A stretch of DNA of 64,000 bases from Streptosporangium canum (lineage in GTDB: Bacteria > Actinomycetota > Actinomycetes > Streptosporangiales > Streptosporangiaceae), in contig NZ_FOQY01000007.1 of assembly GCF_900113865.1 (NCBI RefSeq), forward strand, positions 62,001 through 126,000. Reading direction: 5' to 3'. Position 1 is the first letter of the stretch. Each line of letters begins with the position of its first letter. This document shows positions 7,556 through 15,727 of the stretch, one piece after another. The notes beneath the pieces are model-generated. The model had not been told where the DNA came from. It saw nothing but the letters and a program-made list of their open reading frames with translations, and searched no databases. The translations under genes and the position numbers were made by a program.

Positions 7556-8671
7556 CTAGACCAGCACCCGCTCCAGGGGCATCGCCTCCAGCCCGTGAGC
7601 CTCGGCCACGGGCTGGTTGGTCAGATGCCCCTCGTGCGTGTTCAGGCCGGCGGCCAGCGCCGGGTCGCTCCTCAGCGCCTCGCGCCAGCCCAGGTCGGCG
7701 ATCGCCAGGGCGTAGGGCAGGGTCACGTTGGTCAGCGCGTAGGTCGAGGTGTGCGGGACCGCGCCCGGCATGTTGGCCACGCAGTAGAAGATCGAGTCGT
7801 GCACCCGGTAGGTCGGCGCGTCGTGGGTCGTCGGCCGGGAGTCCTCGAAGCAGCCGCCCTGGTCGATGGAGATGTCGACCAGGACGGAACCCGGCCGCAT
7901 CCGCGAGACCAGCTCGTTGCTGACCAGCTTGGGCGCCTTCGCGCCGGGCACCAGCACCGCGCCGATGACCAGGTCGGCGGCCAGGACCGCGCGCTCGACC
8001 TCGTAGCTGTTCGAGGCGACCGTCTGGCAGTGGCCCTGGTAGATGATGTCGGCCTGGCGGAGCCGGTCGATGTTCTTGTCCAGCAGCACCACCTCGGCCT
8101 GCATGCCCAGCGCGATGACCGCGGCGTTCATGCCGGACACCCCGGCGCCGATCACCACCACGTTCGCCGCGTGCACGCCCGACACCCCGCCCATGAGCAC
8201 GCCGCGCCCGCCTTCGGGCCGCATCAGGTGGTAGGCCCCCACCTGCGGGGCGAGCCGTCCGGCCACCTCCGACATCGGGGCCAGCAGCGGCAGGGAGCCG
8301 TTCGCGCTCTGCACGGTCTCGTAGGCGACGCCGGTGACGCCGGATTCGAGCATGGCGCGGGTGCACTCCTCGGACGCGGCCAGGTGCAGGTAGGTGAACA
8401 GCACCTGCCCCTTGCGCATCCGGTGGTATTCCTCGGCGACCGGCTCCTTCACCTTCAGGACCAGGTCGCCCTCGGCCCACACGTCGTCCGCCGAGTCCAG
8501 GATCATCGCGCCCACGCTCCGGAAGTCGGAGTCGGGGATCGAGGATCCGGTGCCGGCGTCTCTCTCGACGAAGACCTGATGGCCGTGCCTGACGAACTCA
8601 TGGGCTCCCGCGGGAGTGAGGGCCACCCGGTATTCGTGGTTCTTGACCTCGCGGGGAACTGCGATCTTCAC
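7556..8671 (-). CDS. ald: alanine dehydrogenase
   Basis: This 371-residue NAD-dependent enzyme interconverts L-alanine and pyruvate plus ammonia. It opens with [19 protein letters not shown], the family N-terminus with the substrate-binding Arg. Also present are [18 protein letters not shown], the Rossmann motif [11 protein letters not shown] (about residues 172-182) and [21 protein letters not shown] near the C-terminal part. I chose the GTG at 8671 because GGAGGAGCC precedes it. A longer frame to 8779 would add 36 unrelated residues. The gene is monocistronic. Confidence 0.93.
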   Translation of the reverse strand: MKIAVPREVKNHEYRVALTPAGAHEFVRHGHQVFVERDAGTGSSIPDSDFRSVGAMILDSADDVWAEGDLVLKVKEPVAEEYHRMRKGQVLFTYLHLAASEECTRAMLESGVTGVAYETVQSANGSLPLLAPMSEVAGRLAPQVGAYHLMRPEGGRGVLMGGVSGVHAANVVVIGAGVSGMNAAVIALGMQAEVVLLDKNIDRLRQADIIYQGHCQTVASNSYEVERAVLAADLVIGAVLVPGAKAPKLVSNELVSRMRPGSVLVDISIDQGGCFEDSRPTTHDAPTYRVHDSIFYCVANMPGAVPHTSTYALTNVTLPYALAIADLGWREALRSDPALAAGLNTHEGHLTNQPVAEAHGLEAMPLERVLV

Positions 8672-8889
8672 GGCTCCTCCAGGATTCGCGCCTGTGTCTT
8701 CTTCACTCTGCGTTCCCCGGAAAAGGACCACCATGTGCAAGATGGAAAGAATCGACCATCGATGATGACGGACTGTCAAGCTCTGTGAATCATTGGGTTT
8801 CCGGGGCCGGCTTTACTGTCCGGTTACCCGGTCCTTTCGCTGATCGGTAGGCTCGCCGCGAGCAAATGCGAGGGATACGGGAGATGACG

Positions 8890-10257
8890 ATGGAGACGCA
8901 CGCGGGTCCGGGTGATCCGCCGGTGCCGCAGGGACCTCCACCCGGGTCTCACGGACATCTTCCGGGTGCCTCCGGCGCCCCGGCCGGGCGGCACGCCGCC
9001 CCCGGGCCCCCGGGCCCCCCGGCGGGGTCACCCGGCTCCCCGACGGAGCCGCACCTCACCGCCGGGCCCCCGAGTTCCCCGACGGAGCCGCACCTCACCG
9101 CCGGGCCCCCGGATTCCCCGACGGAGCCGTACGGCGCTCCGGGTGGGGCTGGAACCCCGGGCGGGCCACATGGCCCCGCGGGGCCGCCCGGGGTTCCAGC
9201 CGGGCCTCACGGGGGTCACGGGCCGGCCGGGCCTCAGGGGCCCACGCCGCCCGGCTCTCCCCCGGGCCCGCAGGGGCCGCGGCAGGGGGGCGGTCCCGGC
9301 GGGGGCGCGCCGGGCGACCCGAGGGCGAGCAGGGTCACCACCGTCGTCCTGATCGCCGCCCTGGTCGTCGTCGTGCTGACCACCGGCGTGCTCGGCACCC
9401 TCGCGGTGCTCATGACCAGGAACCCCGACATGCCGCTCGGCGCGCCGCCTCCCCGCCGCCTGTCGGTCCCCATCCACTTCGCCCCGGTGACCGGCTCGCA
9501 GTCCGGCCCCTGCGCGACCCCCGAGGGCGTGCCCGACGACACGGGGCAGACCTGCTACACCCTCGCCGGGGGAGTAAGCGTGACCGCCGTACACAAGATC
9601 GAGACGGTCCTGGAGAAGAGCGGCGCCTACTCGGTCAGGATCGCGTTCGCCCCCGCGTTCCGCGACCAGATCAACGACCTGACCCAGGAGGCGGTCAAGC
9701 AGCAGATCGCGATCGTGGTGGGGGAGAAGGTGGTGGCGGCGCCCCGCGTCGCCCAGGTGATCACCGAGGACAGCCTCAGCATCGCGGGCTCCTTCACCAA
9801 GGAGCAGGCGGACGCCATGGTCGCCCGGCTGCGCGGCGCGGTGGGCGCCGTGACGCCGTCGCCCGGCCAGTCCCCGCAGGTCCCGGTCTCCCCGCCCACG
9901 GCCTCCGACCAGCCCGTGCCCCCGCCGGCCACGACCGGCACGACCCCACCGGGGACGGCCCCCACCGGCACCGCCCCTACCGGCACGGACACGACGGGGA
10001 CGGCCGCGACGACCGGGACCACGACGACCGGGACCACGACGGCCGCCACGACGCCCCCCGCCCCGACCCTCGCGCCCACGGCGGCGGCCCGCGGCGGGCA
10101 GGACGGCGAGGACGGGGGCGACCCCCGGTACTCCGACTGCAAGGCCGCGGCCAAGGAGGGCTACGGGCCCTACTACCGGGAGAGCCACAAGGAGTACAAG
10201 TGGTACATCGACAAGGACAATGACGGCGTCGCCTGCGACTCCGACGACATGGTCTAG
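8890..10257 (+). CDS. Pro/Gly-rich membrane protein with SecD-head-like and Excalibur domains
   Basis: This protein of about 455 residues has four parts. Residues ~1-145 are a Pro/Gly/His-rich, probably disordered cytoplasmic tail with 13-residue repeats. One membrane helix follows (VVLIAALVVVVLTTGVLGT). Next is an extracytoplasmic domain resembling the SecDF P1 head (CYTLAGGVSVTAVHKIETVLE to SFTKEQADAMVARLRG). After a Thr/Pro linker comes a C-terminal Excalibur calcium-binding motif, YSDCKAAAKEGYGPYY to DKDNDGVACDSDD. ATG 8890 has GGGAG six bases upstream; ATG 8884 and 8866 are alternatives. Its stop overlaps the convergent permease stop in a shared CTAG. Function is unknown; a calcium-linked cell-envelope role is inferred. 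Confidence 0.75.
   Translation: METHAGPGDPPVPQGPPPGSHGHLPGASGAPAGRHAAPGPPGPPAGSPGSPTEPHLTAGPPSSPTEPHLTAGPPDSPTEPYGAPGGAGTPGGPHGPAGPPGVPAGPHGGHGPAGPQGPTPPGSPPGPQGPRQGGGPGGGAPGDPRASRVTTVVLIAALVVVVLTTGVLGTLAVLMTRNPDMPLGAPPPRRLSVPIHFAPVTGSQSGPCATPEGVPDDTGQTCYTLAGGVSVTAVHKIETVLEKSGAYSVRIAFAPAFRDQINDLTQEAVKQQIAIVVGEKVVAAPRVAQVITEDSLSIAGSFTKEQADAMVARLRGAVGAVTPSPGQSPQVPVSPPTASDQPVPPPATTGTTPPGTAPTGTAPTGTDTTGTAATTGTTTTGTTTAATTPPAPTLAPTAAARGGQDGEDGGDPRYSDCKAAAKEGYGPYYRESHKEYKWYIDKDNDGVACDSDDMV
9038..9133 (+). repeat. 39-bp in-frame tandem repeat in the Pro-rich tail
   Basis: Two near-identical 39-bp units (9038-9076, 9077-9115) and a third partial one encode 13-residue repeats around SPTEPHLTAGPP. The unit length keeps frame, so copy-number change would lengthen or shorten the disordered tail without disrupting the gene. 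Confidence 0.7.
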
Positions 10258-11639
10258 CCGATCAGCACCCGGATGCCCTCGATGGCGAAGTAGGCCGCGA
10301 AGACCAGGGTGACCACCCACAGCAGCCACGGGATCCGCCGGGCCTGGCCGGTCGCCGCCTGGATGACGGTGTAGCTGATCACGCCGGCGCCGACGCCGTT
10401 GGTGATGCTGTAGGTGAACGGCATCATGACGATCGTCAGGAAGGCCGGGATGGCCAGGGTCAGGTCCTCCCAGGGCACGTTCCTGGCCTGCGTCATCATC
10501 AGCGCGCCCACCAGCACCAGCGCGGGGGCCGCCGCGGCGGCCGGGACGACCGTGGCCAGCGGGGTGAAGAACAGGGTCAGCACGAACATGCCGCCGGTGA
10601 CCAGGGCGGCCAGGCCGGTCCTGGCGCCCTCGCCGACACCGGCCGCCGACTCCACGAAGACCGTGTTGGCCGAGGCGCTGGAGAGCCCGCCGATCGCCCC
10701 GGCCACGCCGTCGACGGTCAGGATGGCCCCCAGCCGGGGCACCCGGCCCTCGGCGTCCACCATGCCCGCCTCGTCGCTCACCCCGATGATCGTGCCCATC
10801 GCGTCGAAGAACCCGGACAGCACCAGCGTGAACAGCACGACCGTCGCGGTCACCGCCCCGGCGCGGGCGAACCCGCCGAACACGTCCACCTGGCCGATCA
10901 GCCCGGTGTCCGGCAGCGCCACCACCGCCTCCGGCAGCCGGGGCACCACGACGCCCCAGGCCGCCGGGTCGACCCTCGCGACCGAGTTGACCACGATCGC
11001 CAGCACGGCGGTGACCACGATGCCGATCAGGATGGCCCCCCGGGTCTTGCGCACGAACAGCACGATCACCAGCAGCAGGCCGAAGCAGAACAGCGCCACC
11101 GGCCAGCCGGTCAGGTGGCCGGTCCTGCCGAGCTGCACCGGCGTCCCCGTCCCCCTCGCGACGAACCCGGCGTCCACCAGCCCGATCAGCGTGATGAACA
11201 TCCCGATGCCCACGCTGATCGCGTGCTTGAGCGCCAGGGGGATGGAGTTCATGATGAGCCGCCGCACCCCGGAGACCGCCAGCACCACGATCACCAGGCC
11301 TTCCAGCACGACCAGTCCCATCGCCTGCGCCCAGGTCATGAACGGCGCGGCCTGGTAGGCGACCACCGCGTTCAGCCCCAGCCCCGCCGCGACGCCGAAC
11401 GGCGCGTTGCCCACCAGCCCCATCAGGATCGTGCTCACCGCCGCCGCGATGATGGTCGCCGCGGTGAGCTGCGGGATCGACAGCTTCGCGCCGGTGACGT
11501 CGACGGCCCCGCCCAGGATGATCGGGTTCAGCAGGATGATGTAGGCCATCGCCATGAACGTGGTGAGACCGCCCCGGACCTCCTGGCCGACGGTCGAACC
11601 GCGTGCCGACAGCTCGAAGAACCGATCGAACCGATCCAT
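10254..11639 (-). CDS. NCS2 family purine permease (AzgA-like)
   Basis: This 461-residue, about 12-14-helix transporter belongs to the guanine/hypoxanthine/adenine branch of NCS2. The N-terminus MDRFDRFFELSARGST, then REVRGGLTTFMAMAYIILLNP, is the AzgA hallmark. GLGLNAVVAY and VFVESAAGVGEGARTGL (the substrate-binding region) follow in their usual places. It starts 33 bases downstream of the xanthine dehydrogenase subunit on the same strand, so the two are probably one purine-uptake and oxidation unit. The stop codon shares the tetranucleotide CTAG with the convergent gene. Confidence 0.9.
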   Translation of the reverse strand: MDRFDRFFELSARGSTVGQEVRGGLTTFMAMAYIILLNPIILGGAVDVTGAKLSIPQLTAATIIAAAVSTILMGLVGNAPFGVAAGLGLNAVVAYQAAPFMTWAQAMGLVVLEGLVIVVLAVSGVRRLIMNSIPLALKHAISVGIGMFITLIGLVDAGFVARGTGTPVQLGRTGHLTGWPVALFCFGLLLVIVLFVRKTRGAILIGIVVTAVLAIVVNSVARVDPAAWGVVVPRLPEAVVALPDTGLIGQVDVFGGFARAGAVTATVVLFTLVLSGFFDAMGTIIGVSDEAGMVDAEGRVPRLGAILTVDGVAGAIGGLSSASANTVFVESAAGVGEGARTGLAALVTGGMFVLTLFFTPLATVVPAAAAAPALVLVGALMMTQARNVPWEDLTLAIPAFLTIVMMPFTYSITNGVGAGVISYTVIQAATGQARRIPWLLWVVTLVFAAYFAIEGIRVLIG

Positions 11640-11672
11640 AACTCCCCCCTCGCGCAGGGGGACGATCGGTTC

Positions 11673-13889
11673 CTACCCGTTCGGCACGATGTCATGGGGG
11701 CGGATGGGCACCCGTGACAGGGGCAGGCCGGTGGCGGCCCGTACGGCGGCGGCCACGGCGGGGGTGGACGACAGCGTGGGAGGCTCACCCGCGCCGCGCA
11801 GGCCGTATGGGGCGTGCGGGTCGGGGTTCTCCAGGATCGACACGCGCATCGGCGGCATGTCGAGGATGGTGGGGATCAGGTAGTCGGTGAAGGAGGGGTT
11901 GAGCACCCGCCCGCCGGCGACCTGGATCTCCTCCATCAGCGCCAGCCCCAGCCCCTGCGCCGAGCCGCCGTGGATCTGCCCCTCCAGCGCGGACAGGTTC
12001 ATGATCTTCCCCACGTCCTGCACGGCCGCCAGCTCCACCACCTTGATCAGGCCGAGCTCCACGTCCACGTCGACCACGGCGCGGTGCACGCACAGCGCGA
12101 GCTGGGTGTGGGAGTCGCCCTGCCCCGTGACGGGGTCCATCGGGAAGGTCGGCCGGTGCCGGTACTCCCGGGTCTCCTCGATCGCCCCGGCCCGCTCCAG
12201 CGCCTCCACCAGCGACGATCCGTCGGCCCGCAGCTCGTCCAGCCGCTCCCGTACGGCCTCGCAGGCGGCCTTGACCGCGCCGCCCGTGACGTACGACTGG
12301 CGGGAGGCCGAGGAGGACCCGGCCGAGCCGACCGAGGTGTCGGCCTGGGCGACCGTCACCCTGTCGACGCCCAGCTCGGTGCGGGCGATCTGCTCCTGGA
12401 TCGTCACCAGGCCCTGACCGACCTCCGCCGCCGCGGTGTGCACGAGGACGTGCGGCTCGCCGCCGAGCAGCTCGATCCTGACCCGGGCGGTGGAGTAGTC
12501 GTCGAAGCCCTCGGAGAAGCAGATGTTCTTGATGCCGACGCCGTACCCGACGCCCCGCCGCACCCCCTCGCCGTGGGTGGTCTGCGACACGCCGCCGGGC
12601 ATGTCCAGCAGGTCCGGCCCGGCGGCCTCGGGCAGCGGCATGGCCGCCAGCTCGCGGAGCATGTCGGCCAGCGGCGCGGGGCTGTCGATCATCTGCCCGG
12701 TGGCCAGCGTGGAGCCCTGGGAGACCGCGTTGCGGACGCGGACCTCGACCGGGGAGATGCCGCACGCCTCGGCCAGCCTGTCCATCTGCGACTCGTACGC
12801 GTAGCAGGCCTGCACCGCGCCGAAGCCGCGCATGGCCCCGCAGGGCGGGTTGTTGGTGTAGACGCCGTAGGCGTCGATCCGGACGTTGCCCACCTCGTAC
12901 GGGCCCACCCCGAGGGAGGCGGCGTTGCCGACCACGGCGGGGGAGGAGGAGCAGTACGCGCCGCCGTCGAGCAGGATCTCCGCCTTGACGTAGAGCAGTT
13001 TCCCGTCGGAGGTCGCACCGTGCTCGTAGCGCATCCAGGCCGGATGCCGGTGCACGTGGCCGAAGAACGACTCCTCGCGGTTGTAGACCATCTTCACGGG
13101 ACGGCCGGTGCGCAGCGCCAGCATGCACGCGTGGACCTGCATGGACAGGTCCTCGCGGGCGCCGAACGCGCCGCCCACCCCGGCCAGCGACAGCCGTACC
13201 AGCTCGGGGGGGAGCCCGAGGCAGGGCGCGATCTGGTCGCGGTCCACGTGCAGCCACTGGGTGGCGACGAACAGGTCCACCCCGCCGTCCTCGGCCGGTA
13301 CGGCCAGGCCGGACTCCGGGCCGAGGAAGGCCTGGTCCTGCATGCCCACCTCGTACTCCCCGGTGACCACCACGGGCGCCTCGAAGTCGGAGCCGACCCG
13401 GACCGGCTGGTGGCGCAGCACGTTGCCGTGGTCGTGGACCGTCGGGCAGGAGGGGTCGAAGGCGGCCCGGCGCGGATCGACGACCGCCTCGCGGACCTCG
13501 TACTCCACGACGATCGCCTCGGCCGCCCGCCTGGCCCGCTCGGGATGGTCGGCGGCCACCAGCGCGACCGGCTCCCCCTGGTAGCGGACCTGGTCGACGG
13601 CCAGCACCGGCTGGTGTCTGTGCTCCAGGCCGTAGAACTTCTCGCCCGGCACGTCCTCGTGGGTGAGCACCGCCAGCACGCCCGGCATGGCCAGCGCGGG
13701 ACCGATGTCGACCGAGCGGATCCAGGCGGACGGGTGCGGGCTGCGCAGGGTCGCCCCCCAGACCATGTCCGCGAGGTACAGATCGGAGGAGTAGGCGAAC
13801 TCGCCCGTCACCTTCAGCGTCCCGTCGGGGCGCGGGACGCTCGCGCCGACGCCCTGACTCCGGTCCTGCCGAGTCTCGATGCCGCTCAC
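11673..13889 (-). CDS. xanthine dehydrogenase, molybdenum-binding subunit
   Basis: This is a 738-residue large subunit of a molybdenum hydroxylase, which oxidises hypoxanthine or xanthine in purine catabolism. The N-terminal a/b hammerhead (LKVTGEFAYSSDLY) leads into the Moco domain. GVGGAFGARED (about residues 239-249), GAMRGFGAVQ (about 352-361) and the catalytic glutamate in RGAGEPPTLSST (near 705) are all present, so the subunit looks functional. The [2Fe-2S] and FAD subunits normally needed are not encoded nearby. The gene is divergent from pucR and upstream of a purine permease, which supports a purine rather than aldehyde or CO substrate. The start is GTG. Confidence 0.85.
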   Translation of the reverse strand: MSGIETRQDRSQGVGASVPRPDGTLKVTGEFAYSSDLYLADMVWGATLRSPHPSAWIRSVDIGPALAMPGVLAVLTHEDVPGEKFYGLEHRHQPVLAVDQVRYQGEPVALVAADHPERARRAAEAIVVEYEVREAVVDPRRAAFDPSCPTVHDHGNVLRHQPVRVGSDFEAPVVVTGEYEVGMQDQAFLGPESGLAVPAEDGGVDLFVATQWLHVDRDQIAPCLGLPPELVRLSLAGVGGAFGAREDLSMQVHACMLALRTGRPVKMVYNREESFFGHVHRHPAWMRYEHGATSDGKLLYVKAEILLDGGAYCSSSPAVVGNAASLGVGPYEVGNVRIDAYGVYTNNPPCGAMRGFGAVQACYAYESQMDRLAEACGISPVEVRVRNAVSQGSTLATGQMIDSPAPLADMLRELAAMPLPEAAGPDLLDMPGGVSQTTHGEGVRRGVGYGVGIKNICFSEGFDDYSTARVRIELLGGEPHVLVHTAAAEVGQGLVTIQEQIARTELGVDRVTVAQADTSVGSAGSSSASRQSYVTGGAVKAACEAVRERLDELRADGSSLVEALERAGAIEETREYRHRPTFPMDPVTGQGDSHTQLALCVHRAVVDVDVELGLIKVVELAAVQDVGKIMNLSALEGQIHGGSAQGLGLALMEEIQVAGGRVLNPSFTDYLIPTILDMPPMRVSILENPDPHAPYGLRGAGEPPTLSSTPAVAAAVRAATGLPLSRVPIRPHDIVPNG

Positions 13890-13923
13890 TACAGCAGTAC
13901 ATCAGCCCAGGTCAGGAGTGAAC

Positions 13924-13998
13924 ATGGCGGACGCGACGAAACGCTGGAGGGGGCTGTTGACGGCTCTTGTAGTTTTATCCAATTATGCGGATACGTGA
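13924..13998 (+). CDS. possible 24-codon upstream ORF overlapping pucR start
   Basis: A frame beginning ATGGCGGAC, with AGGAG five bases before it, encodes MADATKRWRGLLTALVVLSN plus four residues. It ends 14 bases inside the PucR gene in a different frame. The PucR ATG itself has no visible ribosome-binding site, so coupling through this short frame is conceivable. It may equally be chance; no homology can be judged at this length. Confidence 0.25.
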   Translation: MADATKRWRGLLTALVVLSNYADT

Positions 13999-15490
13999 CC
14001 TGGTCGGGATAGCGGAGCTCAGGCTCACCCTGCTGGCGGGCGAGGAGCACCTGGACCGCGACTTCACCGGCGTGCAGATCACCGATCTGCCCGATCCCGG
14101 GCGCTACCTGTCCGGCGGGGAGCTGGTGCTGTCCGGCCTCATGTGGCGCAACGGGCCCGAGGACTCCGAACGGTTCGTGGGCCGCCTGGCCGAGGCCGGG
14201 GTGGCCGCGCTCGGCGCCGGCAGCGCCTGGCTGGGCACGGTGCCCGACGACCTCGTCCGGGCGTGCCGCGCGTACGGCCTGCCGCTGCTGGCGGTGCCCG
14301 TCGAGGTCTCCTTCCGGACGGTCGCGGAGATGGTCACCCCCCGGCACGCGGAGCTGCGCGACGCCCTCGGCCGCCACCGCAGGATCGTCGCGGCGGTCGC
14401 CGAGGGCGCCGGCCTGCCGGAGCTGTTCGCGCTGATGGACGAGGAGCTCGCGATGGCGGGCGCGGTCGTCTCCGCCACCGGCGCGCTCATCGCCGGCGCC
14501 CTGGACCGGGCGGACGCCGTACGGCTGGCGCACGAGTATCTGAGCGCCCCCCGGTTGCCGCATGCGGTCCGCGCCCCCTCGGGGACCTTCACCCTCTTCG
14601 GCGTGGGCCGCGAGCACCGCGCCGCGGGCTGGGCCCTGGTCTGCGGGGGCGACCTGCTCGGCGAGGCCGACCTCGGCTTCGAGCTGGCGGCCTGCGTCGC
14701 GCTGGAACGGACGAGGATGGAGGAGGGCAGGCGGGTCGAGCGCCGCCTCGCCGAGCAGCTGATCGCGCTGGCCCGCTCGGCGGGGAGCGATCCGGCCGAG
14801 CTCAACGCCGGCCTGCGGACCTGCGGGATCGGCCCGGCGGAGCCGTACTCCGTGGTGAACGCGACCGTCGCCCGGCCCGGGGCGACCCGGGGGCCGGACC
14901 CGGCCAGGCTCGGCGGCCAGGTTCTGGAGGAGCTGCTGCGCCCCCGGGTGGTGGCCGCGGCGGGGGCGGACGGGGCGGTGGCGCTGGTGCCGCTGGGCGG
15001 CACCGCGGGCGAGCTGGCCGAGACGCTGCGGGCGGGCGCGCGGGCGCTGGCGGCCGGGCTGCCCGGGATCCGGGTGTCGATCGGGGTGAGCGCCGCGCTG
15101 ACCGGACCGTCGGCGATCCGGGGCGGCGCGGAGGAGGCGGGTCACGCGCGGCGGCTGGCGGAGGCGCGCGGCGGGGCAGTCGTGACCAGTGACGAGATCT
15201 ACACGCACGCGCTGCTGCTGGCCACCGTCCCCGACGACGTGCGGCGGTCGTTCGCGGCCAGGACGCTGGATCCGCTGTTCGACTACGACCGGCGCCACAA
15301 CTCCGACCTGGTGCGGACGCTCGGCACGTTCCTCGACTGTGTGGGCTCGTGGAACGCCTGTGCCGAACGCCTGCACGTCCATGTCAACACGGTCCGCTAC
15401 CGCATCCGCCGGGTGGAGGAGCTCACCGGACGGGACCTGTCCGCGATGGCGGACCGGGTCGACCTGTTCCTCGCCCTGCGAGCGAACTGA
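13985..15490 (+). CDS. pucR: PucR family transcriptional regulator
   Basis: This 501-residue protein has the PucR layout: an N-terminal purine-catabolism domain (residues ~1-125, RDLVGIAELRLTLLAGE to DLVRACRAYGLPLLAVP), a central GGDEF-like region, and a C-terminal helix-turn-helix (WNACAERLHVHVNTVRYRIR, about residues 456-475). It is divergent from the xanthine dehydrogenase subunit and its permease, which it probably controls in response to purine or nitrogen status. The ATG has no clear Shine-Dalgarno; the short overlapping ORF or leaderless translation could explain this. Confidence 0.88.
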   Translation: MRIRDLVGIAELRLTLLAGEEHLDRDFTGVQITDLPDPGRYLSGGELVLSGLMWRNGPEDSERFVGRLAEAGVAALGAGSAWLGTVPDDLVRACRAYGLPLLAVPVEVSFRTVAEMVTPRHAELRDALGRHRRIVAAVAEGAGLPELFALMDEELAMAGAVVSATGALIAGALDRADAVRLAHEYLSAPRLPHAVRAPSGTFTLFGVGREHRAAGWALVCGGDLLGEADLGFELAACVALERTRMEEGRRVERRLAEQLIALARSAGSDPAELNAGLRTCGIGPAEPYSVVNATVARPGATRGPDPARLGGQVLEELLRPRVVAAAGADGAVALVPLGGTAGELAETLRAGARALAAGLPGIRVSIGVSAALTGPSAIRGGAEEAGHARRLAEARGGAVVTSDEIYTHALLLATVPDDVRRSFAARTLDPLFDYDRRHNSDLVRTLGTFLDCVGSWNACAERLHVHVNTVRYRIRRVEELTGRDLSAMADRVDLFLALRAN

Positions 15491-15498
15491 TCCTTCGG

Positions 15499-15672
15499 TT
15501 AGTCCGGGTGGTTCCAGCCCAGGGTCTGCATCGTGTACCACTCTGAAGAATACTCAGAGGCGGCCTCTGAGGGGGCAGACGAATCAGCGCTTGCGGTCGT
15601 AGCATTACCGGTGACGGCAAAAGCGGCCGTAAATAGCATGGCGAGGGCGGACAAGGCGAGACGTCGGCGCAC
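15499..15672 (-). CDS. small secreted peptide divergent from the XRE-TPR gene
   Basis: A 57-residue ORF with a GTG start and AGGAG seven bases upstream. It has a clear Sec signal: RRRLALSALAMLFTAAFAVT then TTASA, with likely cleavage after residue 29. The mature part would be 28 residues, acidic and Ser-rich at first, ending EWYTMQTLGWNHPD with two Trp. GC content is lower than in neighbours (codons such as TTT, TAT, TCA). It lies between pucR and an XRE-TPR regulator with only 55 bases between the two divergent starts. A pheromone or signalling role is inferred from context, not known. Confidence 0.6.
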   Translation of the reverse strand: MRRRLALSALAMLFTAAFAVTGNATTASADSSAPSEAASEYSSEWYTMQTLGWNHPD

Positions 15673-15727
15673 GGGGAGACTCCTGTCGTAGGTTCTGCTG
15701 CTCGAATGACATCTTTCAAGGGGTAAC

